Shown piece after piece: positions 22,852 through 33,182 of a DNA stretch of 64,000 nucleotides. Position 1 is the stretch's first letter. Each line of letters starts with the position of its first letter. Made by a program: the position numbers and the translations under genes. The DNA is from Vitrella brassicaformis (taxonomy: Eukaryota > Sar > Vitrellaceae): positions 116,434 through 180,433 of the forward strand of contig CDMY01000305.1 of assembly GCA_001179505.1 (NCBI GenBank). Reading direction: 5' to 3'. The notes below the pieces were generated by a model. The model did no database searches and was not told the origin of the DNA. It saw only the letters and a list, made by a program, of their open reading frames with translations.

Positions 22852-23342
22852 GGCTGCCACGTCTCTATGGCCTGGTGTCATCACATGTATGTCTGAATAG
22901 AGAAACATTGTGTCAGTCGATTCAGAGTCGAATTCACGTCGTTCATATGACACTCACACCATGAACGTTGGTAATTGTGTCGGTCGAAAATTGTTATCAT
23001 CGGACAAGCATGATCCCAATGTTTGAGGGATTCGATGGATTCGTCATTGGTCTGCTGACTCCACTCGTTCGCTGACAAACATGCGGCAAGGTGAGCAAGG
23101 AAGCGAAGGCAATCAACGTCAGAGTGTGTGTGTCTTCTTCTACACGCTTGTAGGATCAAATCGGTGTCGTCCTTGGCGTCACTCGAATGGAGGCAAACGG
23201 TGACTGCAAGCTAGGAGACACACATAGATAGTTGTTTTTTTCTTTTTTTCTTGAGGCGCGGCGGAGCCTTTGCACACTTCTCGGCCTTACGCTTGCGGGA
23301 CGTTTGCTTCTTCTCGGTGCCGGAAGAGAGGGGAGAGATCAG
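22852..23342. other. Intergenic region or upstream exons of the RING-like gene
   Basis: No confident gene. A possible tiny exon pair exists (ATG at 23081 with donor GTGAGC, and an exon after CTTGTAG near 23152), but the phases do not link cleanly to the RING exons. The pyrimidine-rich stretch at 23231-23252 could be an intron 3' end. Confidence 0.35.
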
Positions 23343-23665
23343 GTCGAGCAGTGCATCATCTGCTACAACAGGCCGAGAGACACCCAGACTCTCCCTGCGT
23401 GAGTTGTGCCACAAACTAACAAACGTGTAACAGACGAAGCAACACCGCCTTCGTGATGTCCTGTGTGTGCAGGGCCACTTTTGGCTCTGCAGCCCGTGCT
23501 ACCTGCGGCTGCTGGACCGCGCAACGAGGACCCAGCAGCCGCCTCAATGCCCCTTCTGCCGCGACCCCATTTTGAAACCCACTACCGGGTGGCTGGCTAC
23601 GATGGGGGGTCGGAGCGGGAGGGATGTCGCGTCCCTCCACTGTGTTTTGAAGCTGCCTGCGGATG
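23343..23665 (+). pseudogene. RING-finger exons, reading frame broken within the domain
   Basis: Three pieces make a RING when joined. 23343-23398 encodes VEQCIICYNRPRDTQTLP; a GT-AG intron follows (GTGAGT donor). 23434-23464 encodes SNTAFVMSC. 23473 onward encodes GHFWLCSPCYLRLLDR and CPFCRDPI. Together they give C-x2-C, C-G-H, C-x2-C and C-P-F-C in the right order for a C3HC4 RING (ubiquitin ligase type). Pieces two and three are separated by only 8 bases, GTGTGCAG, which break the frame but begin with GT and end with AG. This could be an intron whose microsatellite collapsed in assembly, or a real lesion. The true 5' and 3' ends are not found. The minus-strand frame here is a shadow or at best a weak alternative. 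Confidence 0.5.
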
Positions 23666-24075
23666 GGTGGGTGGGTGGGTGGGTGGCTTGCCTACCTGTA
23701 GTTTGTGTGCTGTGTCGTGTTGTCTGTGCTGACTGCATTTGTCGGTGATTTTGTGTGTACTTGGGGGGTGTATTGTGCTGACGTATTGTGTGTGCCTGCG
23801 CTTTCTGCCCTGGCCGGGAAAGCCGGTATCGACTGCCCATGTGCTCAATTAATTGCGTGTGCTTGCTGTCGTGTTTGGTGGTGTGTCGTGCTTTCATGTA
23901 CGTGCATCCCTCCCTCTTCTGGTGGGTTGCTTGGTGCATTTGTCGGTGTGTGAAGTGTGCCATCATTTGTCTACATAGGGAATTCGACAAAGGACGATTG
24001 ACCAAGTCAATTGTCTGTCAGCTCGCAAACGCGAGTCCGTTTACATCTTGTGAGGGGCTTGGCACTCATCGCAGA
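23666..24075. other. Unassigned stretch between the two RING genes
   Basis: Holds a GGGT repeat (23665-23683) and TG-rich sequence resembling local introns. It may contain 3' exons of the broken RING gene or 5' exons of the next one. Nothing is firmly supported. Confidence 0.4.
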
Positions 24076-26775
24076 ATGAGGCGAACGCACGGTTCTCGAG
24101 GGAGGGGAGTGGTCGCTGGGAAGGGATTTGTGCCTCCGAGGGGCAAACACGGCCACGGAACCCATAACGATGGCGGGCCGCCACCATCATCCTCCACCGA
24201 GGGGACAGATCACAGCCGCAATGCCATCCACACGCCTCTCCACCAGCCCAGGGACCAGCGCACCGCCCATGACGACTGTAAGATGCTCAGATGCCCACCA
24301 TCACACAGCCTTCATTCATCCATTGATCGCATCCTTCCTTTGTTGTTGGTCAGTTTGGAAGAGAATCCGGACCAAACCTCCGACGAACCGGACGGGCCAT
24401 ACGACGCTGCGGAGCACCCTGCAGGAAATGCGCACGAACAACAAGAGCTCCGCGGCGGCCTCACGGCAGGCCCCCGAGTCGCCCGAGGTCGAGGTGAAGC
24501 GGCTCACCGTCCCTGCGGCCCGTGTGGAGAGCAAGTACGAGCCACAGACGCTGATGGAGCAGGTGAACACATGGAAGGAAGGATGGGTGTCAGGCATCAC
24601 ATATTCATGCATCACTGTGGGTGGTCGGTTTTCCGTGTATGTGTGGCCTGCCACCATCTGTAGGTGAGTTTGCTGGACCAGATCGGCCGGCTCTGCCGAG
24701 GGGACAAGCGGTTCGCCCAGCACGTCGAAAAGGCGGCCAGGCGTGCGGCCAACGGGGGATGTGGGGGTGACGAGGCCAAGGGAATCCTGGCGCTGGTGCA
24801 GGACAAACAGCGGGGCGACAGAAACGAACTCCTCTTCATCGACGTACGTACGCATCTCACCCATGAGGCGGGCGGCACGGGCAGGCGGATACATACCCCT
24901 TCCCCTCTCTCTCTCTCTGTGTGTGTGTGTGGTGTGGTGTGGTGTCAGCTCGACGGCCAGGTGCTGGGGGATAAGCCGGGGGGCGACTTGTCGACATTCC
25001 AGTCGTTATCAGCAGATGGGGAGGGCATCGACCGCCCCAAGGAGCCGCCCGGCTCGTCGTCGGCCACCCTCCCCTCCCGCCACCCCGAGACCCCTCCCAG
25101 GCGCCCACGCACTCCAGCCACACCCAAGAAACGCCCGCAGAAGATGCGTCACGGCCCGCACATCACGGGATCTCCTGACGGTATAGAGTCCGCCATCGAC
25201 ACCACAACACAAACTCAAAGGGCGGTGGAAACGGGCCTTGTCTTTGATGTGTGCAGGTAGCCGTCTGCGTACGTCGCCGGGTGTGGGCGGCAGTGAGAGT
25301 CGCGCGCCTGCACCGTCACTGTTGACCGCTGGAAAAAGCAAGACGGGCGAGCAGGTGCGGTATGAGGTGCGGCGGATGGCCGACGAGATGGGCTGGCACA
25401 ACTCGTGTGAGGTTGAAGGGGTGGAGGTGGCCTTTGCATCGCTGGTCAAACCCAGGGAGGATGGAGAGACGGAGGGGGAGGAGGCTGCGGCGAAGGTGAG
25501 CACACCGCTCATGTGTCCCTGGGTCTGTCTGTCCATCCATCCATCCATGTGTCATGCTCTTGTTTGTGTGTGTGCGTGTGTGTGTGTGTGTGTCAGCGGG
25601 GTGTGTCTAACGAGTGTTTGGGGCCGGTAGCCAAGGTTCCCGAGGACCCTGCCGTGCTGCAGCTCAATGGCGAGCGATACTTCCTCCCCATCACACACAA
25701 ACCCACGTACCTGACACACCCACAGACACGCACAAAGACATCATCCATATCCCCTCCCCTCCCCCAGATGTCTTTCGTCTAGTCGTAGTGACGGCCGTGG
25801 CCATATGGCGGCTGCCATGAAGGGACCTTCTGCGATCGAGAAAGAGGCCCAGGGGTGGGTAGGAAACGAGCGGCCTACACAGACAGGCGCAGGGATTGAT
25901 TTCCCCGCTTTCTTGTGTGTGCAGGGTTGGTGCTCATGGCGGTGTGAAGGAGTTGACGTGGGACACTTTGCACGAGCTGCTGTCGCGGGCCAAGAGGGAG
26001 AGGGACATACTCCTCAAAGACAGATATGAGCTAGACAGGAGGTACACACACACACACACACACACATGGGTCCAGACACCTAGGAGGGCGCGTGTGTGTG
26101 TGAGTGTGTCATGCATCAGGTCTAAGCAGCGCATCCAGCAGTTGGAGGGCGAGGTCGAAATCCTCAGAATGACCGACACCAAGAGGCACGCTTGCACACC
26201 CACCACCCCCATAGCGTGTGTCCATTGTCTCGGCCTGTGGTGGCGTATGCCCATGTCAGGTTGGTCGACAACTTGTCCAACTGCAGCCGCACGCCCGAGG
26301 AGATGACCACCATTGCCAAACATCTCATGCAGAGAAGAGCCGTCATCCTGCAGGAGGAATTGCCTCTTATCGAACAGGCAGCCCGCCCACCCCACGGCGT
26401 GCACCACATCAGGCCCCGGTGTGTGTGGGTGTGTGTGTTCTGTAGATGGCGACCAAGACCATCAGGTTAGCTCAGGCGGCCGAGCGCGCCAATCGGGAGG
26501 ACAAGTGCGTCGTCTGCTCAGAGGAAGAAAAGGACACCATCCTGCTGCCGTGCGTAAGGCGGGGAATGAACGAATGGGACACCGCACCCCCCCGCCATCC
26601 ATCCATCCATTCACCCGTCATTGTGTGATGTGTGTGTGTTTCTGGACGGCAGGGCCACAAGTGCGTGTGCTTCGCGTGCGCCGCCAGCGTTGTGCAGCAG
26701 CAGGCCACCATCAACCGGGTCTGCCCCGTCTGCAAGATGTACGTAGCCAGGATCGACACGGTCGCGGCGTCATGA
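24076..26775 (+). CDS. C3HC4 RING-finger protein (probable E3 ubiquitin ligase)
   Basis: My model is join(24076..24277, 24354..24562, 24664..24843, 24949..25180, 25257..25495, 25597..25706, 25768..25854, 25925..26041, 26120..26185, 26260..26377, 26446..26553, 26653..26775), 596 aa. The C-terminal RING reads DKCVVCSEEEKDTILLPC, GHKCVCFACA, VCPVCK; the split LLPC-GH across the last intron fixes that join. Before it lies a coiled coil (ELLSRAKRERDILLKDRYEL, RIQQLEGEVEILRM). The N-terminal half is polar and disordered, with P, R and T. RINGs of this C-terminal type in other eukaryotes recruit E2 enzymes; the substrate is unknown. The introns at 26186 (AG|GCACGC) and 26378 (CAG|GCAGCC) seem to use GC donors; for the second, a GT donor at 26398 is an alternative. 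Confidence 0.78.
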
Positions 26776-27042
26776 TGATGATGGAGGAGGATGACGGAGG
26801 TGCCTTTCAATTGGCACCGTCCATCCATCCATCCATTCTGTAGCCCCGCTAGAATAGAACCGAATTGGCCCAGCCACACACAAGCATACAAGTGAATGGA
26901 TTGATTGACATGGACACGGGGGAGGGACACACTCACACACACAGAGGGAGACACTAGATGGGTCCGTTTGGTCTCTCTTATTATGCCGTCGGGCACGACA
27001 GACGGACACACACACACGGACACACCAAGACACACACACACG

Positions 27043-27083
<41 letters not shown>

Positions 27084-28423
27084 ATGGACTGTACACACAC
27101 GCATTGGATTGCATTTGTATGTATACATACGTATGGCTGGCTGCAGTCAGTGGTGCGGTAGTGGGGTGCGTGGCCACCGTGGGTGCGATTCATTCCCGCG
27201 TGAGGGTGTGGGTGTCTGCAATGCATCATGTGGGTGACGCGCGAGAGGGGCACAGACACACAACCAATCACCAAACCTTTTTTCTTTCTACCAAATCAAG
27301 ATGGATGGATGGATGGAAGTAGCGAGGCAAAAAATCCGGAGGGGACACACAGACACAGACACACACACAGACAGACAGACAGACAGAATGGTATGTAGGC
27401 ATTGCACAATAATGCGCTTCTACACACATTTGCTGCTGGGGCACCGCACCCACCACACACCCACCCACACAGGGGAGAGAGTGTGGTGTTTGTGTCGGTG
27501 TCGGTGTCAGCTTGGCAAAGTGACCAAAAATTGACGCCAGCAATCATCATCATCATCATCAATTCGTGACAGATACGGAGAGAGAGGAAGATATGATATC
27601 ACTTATATAGCGAAAATCGGCCTCATTCATTGTCATCTCGTCGCTAGCTAAACCAAATGCCGCCAGACCCATCCAAAGATTGACACATGCACAGAGAGAG
27701 GTGAGCGGTTGAACCGACATGTCTGTCTGTCTGTCTGTCTGTCACACATGACACACGCCCGACCCCATCCACCCCAGCCAAACCAGCAATACACGCAAAG
27801 ATGTGCATGTGTGGCCTGCCTAATGCTTCGTCATGGTCGTCATCTTTCTGTGTCAGTGTGCTTGCCAATGGTTCGGTCGACAGCAAGTGACAAAGAGAGA
27901 GGGCGCCGACCCCGCTCATCCATCCATCCATCTATCCATCGACTCGTCGGTGAGTGATGTGATGAAGGATGGCACATAAAAGACCGCCCGCTTGCAGCAC
28001 CACACAAGAGACTCAGAGGGAGGGACACGGGCAGGCCACCTGACTGACACGCTAGTTTCGATCAGAAGAGAATTAGCGATCGACCAAGGAAATGAAACAA
28101 AACGAGAACAAAACGAACGAAACAAACACCTTCACGCATTGATTGTGTTTTCCCCCCTCCCCAAGCAACCCACCACCCCCGCTGTGACACAGAATTAGAT
28201 AGGCATCGCCCCCAACATGCAAACACGCACACACAACATTGAAGACACGCCCACACAGTAGGTTTAGATAATACACACAGGCATGCACACATACAAAGAA
28301 GGAAGCAGCGAGTCGGCACACGCGCCATCCGCTTTCGGATCCACAACGTGCCCACGCGCCAGTTCTCTCTCATCCCTCCCTGCCGATGACCTCTCGGCCC
28401 AACTCAGCCAGCCAAATGACCGA
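26776..28423. other. Long intergenic region rich in microsatellites
   Basis: A tail-to-tail interval of about 1.65 kb between the RING gene (+) and the GH10 gene (-). It contains CCAT runs (26820-26838), CACA runs (27060-27082), GATG runs (27301-27316), CAGA runs (27365-27388), an ATC run (27546-27560), TGTC runs (27720-27742) and CATC runs (27918-27932). The open frames are repeat-driven and no gene is supported. Confidence 0.55.
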
Positions 28424-30328
28424 TCAAAAACCATTATCCCCGCTGCCCGACAGGACCACCACAAGACACGACAGCACCAGCATTAAACCGCCAACGCTCC
28501 CAAAACCTGCTCTCCGCCACCCACTGCTGGTGGTGGTGGCGGTGGTGGTCTCATTCTCTCCCGGCAAAGGAATCCCCTCCCAGCCCTCAGGCAAGTGTGT
28601 CGGTGGCCGCTTGTCCGTGTCGGTGCGGTTGCTGTCGTTGTCGGCATCAGCCGGCTCTCCGTCCCAGTGCATGTCGTCGTGAGGAGCGGTGTAGTTGAAG
28701 GCCGATGGGTTGGGCTGGAACTGCAGGGGCGACGAGGGCGGCCGGGCGAACTCCTCGGCTAACGCGAAGAAGGCCGGCTTGGGGCGGAACTCCTCATCGA
28801 ACAACAAAGCGTGCTGCTCCGGACCTCGCCATGAAAACCGGTCCGATGCACCTACAACCAGACACACACAGTGAGTGAAGGTCACACACACTTTCTTGTT
28901 CCCTGTGTGTGGGTATGGTATGGGAATATATTGGGTGGTTTCCTTCTCACCCCAAGTGGACATCATCGTGCAGATGTGGCTGTAGTCGAGACAGAGCCTG
29001 GTGACCTGCCGGTAGAGGGCGGCCTGCTTGTCGAGCGACGCACGGTTCCATCGCGGGCAGGGGTCGCCGTAGGGCGAACAATTGAACTCCAACTCGGTTA
29101 TGTGGACTGAACACACGGGAGGAAAGGGGAATGGGCGTCTGTGTGTGGGCGTGTGTTTCTTGGTTGCTGGCTGATTGATGTGATGTGTCATCTTACCTTC
29201 GAGCCCCAGTTGTCCTAGTCTTTGGAAGTTGTAGGCGATGCCCTCAAAGGTGCCCGGCTCGTCAAACGCACTCAGGCAGAAATGCATCTGGACGGATACG
29301 CACCTTTGCCTTTTGCCGTCTGTCTGTCTGTCTGTCTTTGTGTGTTGGCTGCACTCACTTGTATGCCGACTCCGTCGATGGGCACTCCCCTGCTCTTCAT
29401 GTCCCGCAGCAAGAGGTACACCGCGTTGCTCTTCTCCCGCATCCAGCCGTACCTTAACGAATGCAGACAGACAGACAAACAGACACACACAAGGGGGGCC
29501 ATTCCATTATGGATGTGCTGGTATGGTATATTGGCCTGGCCGACGGACATGCTGGCGATGTTATAGTCGTTGTAGATGAGTTTGGCGGTTGGGTTGACCC
29601 GCCTCGCCGTCTTGAAGGCCAGCTCCAGGTAGTCGGGGATCAGGGGAAACCACTTGTTACCCCGACGCACCCCGTCAAGACTCGCCGTCACACCTCCTGG
29701 AAACTCGTCCGCAACCCCTGCAACACAACGACACACACAGAATCATCCACAACCATCTCTGCCCATCATAGTCTCTCTTTTTTCACGTCGTACCCTCATT
29801 GATGACGTCGACGGCGTATGCGTCTGGGTATCTCGCCATGACCTTCTCAATATGCCCGACCGTCCAGGCCCGCAGCTTCCTGGGGCTGAAACTGCCCTTG
29901 TCGAGCCAGTCGGGCAAATGGTCCCACCACAGCAGCGTGTGCAGCCGGAAGTACTTGCCGTTCTCCACCGCATAGCGATAGACGGCGTCACACTTGTCCC
30001 AGACGTAGTGGTCGGGCCCCTGGGGCGTCAGCTCCTTGATCTTGCACTCGGCCTCGGGCGTCACTGAGGAGAAGTGCCTGACCAACAGCTTCTTGTAATC
30101 GGTGTCATTGAGCTTCCCTGAGCTGGCCGCCACTCCCAGCAGCACACCAGAGCTGCGGGAGATGCTCGCGAGCGCAGGAATGAGCTTGTCGGTGAAGCCG
30201 TCACTCCTCCACTCGCTGTCGCTTTTCTCGGGTGTTGCCTTTGCGGCCATGGCGTCGGTGACGTGAGCGGCTCTCCTCCTCCACTCGAGCAGGCAGACGG
30301 CCAGGAGCACAGCGTCATACAGCTTCAT
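28424..30328 (-). CDS. Secreted/anchored GH10 endo-1,4-beta-xylanase-like protein
   Basis: My model is complement(join(28424..28851, 28951..29106, 29197..29287, 29359..29452, 29549..29717, 29794..30328)), 490 aa. Glycoside hydrolase family 10 cleaves xylan-type beta-1,4 chains with retention. Signatures seen: WDKCDAVYRYAVENGKYFRLHTLLWWDHLPDW; the acid/base Glu in DVINEG (about residue 178); YNDYNIAS, then RGVPIDGVGIQ; and the nucleophile Glu in HITELEF (about 301). The start ATG gives a signal-like N terminus (MKLYDAVLLAVCLLEW). The C terminus ends with a hydrophobic helix (GGLMLVLSCLVVVLSGSG), suggesting membrane or GPI anchoring. Intron 2 uses donor AT|GTCCGT, set by the conserved YNDYNI region. 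The role could be cell-wall remodelling or digestion of algal or plant walls. Confidence 0.88.
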
Positions 30329-30716
30329 TGGCTGATAGGGTGGCGCGCGCTGCCCACACCGCACCGCAGGCACATCCAAGAGGGCCGTCCGCAGCCCGGC
30401 CCGCCTTCCCTCCTCCCGCCTCGGTGCCGCGCCGTCCGCTGACTGACCTGACTCGCCCAACCGGCTGTCGTCGAAAAAGGGCGAAACCAGGCGCAGTTTC
30501 CGTGCTGCGGATGTCAGGACTCCCCGCGGGAGGAGGGGAGGGACAGAGAAGGGAAAAACCGCGGCCAAGAGAATTTACATGCCGTTTGGCTGTGGTACAC
30601 TGTGGAGGGAGCCATTCGTCCGCCCAAAGTCAGGCAGACACCCACCTCTACCACCGCTTCGTCCGCAGACCCGCCGTCAAGGCTCTCCAGCCTGTCGTTC
30701 ACAGACACCACACATC
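30329..30716. promoter_or_regulatory. Divergent promoter region between the GH10 gene and the secreted orphan
   Basis: 388 bp between opposite start codons. A minus-strand frame continues upstream of the GH10 ATG (30329-30568) but has no in-frame ATG, so it may be 5' UTR. No clear core-promoter motif is seen. Confidence 0.45.
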
Positions 30717-32603
30717 ATGAGACTTCGTCGGACCAGTGCGCTGTCCCTCTTTGTGGCCCTTATCGGAGTGGCGCATTGTGCAGACGACGAGTTTCATCTC
30801 CCCTTTGTTGATGCTCTTGGCGATGTGGCAGACCACGCACTCACAATGGCGAAAAACATTCTACCAGGTAGAGCAGAAACATACATGTGCGCGAACGAGG
30901 CCACACCTGCAGTGTGGCTGCGCCATGATGCTCAGGTATCGGTGATGACGAGAGCGAGCCATTGGCGGACTCGCTGACCTTCGTGTCGTCCTTTATCGAG
31001 TCACTGAGTGAAAAGGCCTCTGCCCTGATGTCCGACGGCGTTCAGCTGGCCGCAGGGGCCATCCTGCTCAACCGAGAGGAGGAGGCTCTGAAGCGCCAGG
31101 TGCTGGGCAGCATGGGCGGTGGCCAACGCGCACTGAACGATGCCGTCAGTAGCGTGCGATCGGCGCTGGACGCTAAGAGGTCGGCAATGGTGCTTGGGGA
31201 TGCGCTGAGAGATGTCAACGACTCGGAGGAGGCGAAAAAGGTCAGATATGGCGCATGAAGCGAAACGACGTGACTGTTCCCATTCTGCAACTTCTGGTCG
31301 GTTCATTTGGCATGCAGCTGATGACGACTTTGCTCGAGACCTCATCCGAGCAGGGGGGCCTGACAGATCCTCTAGGAGGATTCCTTGCACCCCTTGCCGG
31401 CGCGCTGATGCCCAGCGCCCTTCTGTCGAGCGGCGGCGACCTGACAGAGGACATCCTCGATAAGCTGGGCGTCGACACCCTCGTCACGGCCGACACCGCC
31501 AAGTCGATCGAGGAGATCATTCTGGACACTTTCATTGGCGACCATCCCATTCGGACAGTGGTTGACGCGGCCACCGAGCCAAAGCCGATGAACGTCATGC
31601 CGTGCGAGCTGGAGCTGGAGGACATACTGGCCCGCTCGCTGGGGGCTGGCGAGTTGGCGGCACGGATCGACTTTGGTGACGCGAAGCAGTGCACTCTTCT
31701 CATTATCGAGACGCCTGCGGTAGGCACCTGGCGTGTGTTGTTTCGGGTGTGTGAATGGGATGGTTTGGTTGTCCCTGCCATGCGCACATGGGTGCAGGTG
31801 AACGTCACTGACACAGATGACACGGTTGACACCGAGACAACCGACGACACCACGACCGAAAGTGAGCAATGGCAATGGTGGGAGCGAGAAAATGGTGATG
31901 ATACATACATGGCATGGTGTGTACGTGGTTCCTTCAGAGTTCGTCAAGCTCTTGTCGTCTGATGACATGCGCACCATCACTGCCAACTGGGAGCAGGAGG
32001 CAGAAGTCTCCGACATTCTTGAAGACTTCGAGCCGGCCGAAACGGGGTGTCGCGTGCTGCAGTGGGCCGAGAACCTCTCTCCAGTGCCGTTCCCATCAAC
32101 ATGTATGTGTGTGAGCCAAGACGATACAGGAAATAGGAACGGAAGACAGGTCCAGTGAGGCGTCTTGATTCTTTCCTTCGTGGTGCACCTGTGACCGTGT
32201 GTGTGGTGTGTGCAGCATGTGGGACCGAGACACAGACGCTGCTCGGCGGAGACTTCTTCGGATGCAACTTCGTCCCATACGAGGCCCCCTCTGACGAAGA
32301 CGTGAACGAGCCACTCCATAGACACGCCCACACACGCATCGATCGCATTCGCCGTGCCCTCGTATACACATACCTTATATACACACACAGGTGTTTGTGG
32401 AGTTCTTCCTTATCCCACAAGGCGCCACGACCGTCCCATTCGGCGATGCGGGGCTGCCCACCGACAACGATCCAGGGGCGGGGGCCGACTTCCTCTGCAA
32501 CACCATTCTGGAAGAATTCCGCGTGCCAGTCATTGACGCGCTAAAGGAGACGTTCTTCTGCCCTGCTGATGAGGACGAGTGTGTGAAAGTCAATGAGGAG
32601 TAG
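30717..32603 (+). CDS. Secreted orphan protein, 461 aa
   Basis: My model is join(30717..30867, 30936..31240, 31318..31719, 31798..31861, 31938..32102, 32216..32301, 32391..32603), with all joins GT-AG and in phase. The N terminus is a strong signal peptide (RTSALSLFVALIGVAHCADD). Residues about 90-250 are helical with small residues (LAPLAGALMPSALLSSGGDL, DTAKSIEEIILDTFIGDH). A short Thr/Asp-rich linker (VNVTDTDDTVDTETTDDTTTE) follows. The C-terminal part has Cys residues that could pair (CRVLQWAENLSP, CGTETQTLLGGDFFGCNFVPY, FLCNTILEEF, FCPADEDEC). I recognise no family. Its neighbour across the divergent promoter, the GH10 enzyme, is also secretory; co-regulation is only a guess. Confidence 0.72.
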
Positions 32604-33109
32604 CGGATGCCGGGGGGATTGGGATGGAGGGGGGAGGGAGGGGGGGCAGAAGGGAGGGAGATTAGTTGCCTGTCATCTTGGTGTTTTGTTCTGCTTTGGG
32701 TCTCTCTCTCTGTGCGCGCGCGTGTGGGTGAGGGGGTGAGTGTGTGTGTGTGTGTGGTAAGGAAGAAAGTACGTAGCATTAGAGGGCCTTTGGTGTCGGG
32801 GTGCACACATTTATGCCATCCATATATATACATCAAGGTAGGCAGGTAGGGGCGGACACACAGGCTGGTGCCCGAAGGTGAAGGTGGTCTGTGCATTTGC
32901 GTCAAGGGAGCGGATCGCAGGAAGGAGAAGCTATCCATATCCTGGCGTTTCTCAAGGCCCACCAATTAACTACACGGACGGACGGATGGATGGATGGATG
33001 TGCGTGTTTGGACACTCAATGCATTTGCATGATTAACACATATGTACGCAGATCGATAAGGCGAGCGAGTCTCACGGATTGGCGCACACACACTGTCTCA
33101 CTCACTCAC
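32604..33109. other. Convergent intergenic region
   Basis: 3' flanks of the secreted orphan (+) and polymerase eta (-). It has G-rich sequence (32609-32660), a TG run (32740-32756) and a GATG run (32983-33000). No gene. Confidence 0.5.
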
Positions 33110-33151
33110 TCAGCGCCTCACCGTAGCGAAGCTCATGATGGACGGCTGCAC

Positions 33152-33182
<31 letters not shown>

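Noticed and set aside
23211-23414. Minus-strand lysine-rich open frame ending KKKRKKQLSMCVS
   Set aside because: It overlaps the plus-strand RING exons, has no convincing upstream exon and reflects a pyrimidine-rich plus strand. The RING pattern is more specific.
26378-26445. Alternative GT donor at 26398 (GGC|GTGCAC) for RING-gene intron 10
   Set aside because: It would leave a 48-nt intron and add AARPPHG. I kept the GC donor as more typical in length but cannot exclude the GT site.
26776-28420. Many overlapping open frames of 60-220 residues
   Set aside because: All are driven by microsatellites (HTHTHT, SVCLSVCL, MDGWMDGW) and none forms an exon chain.
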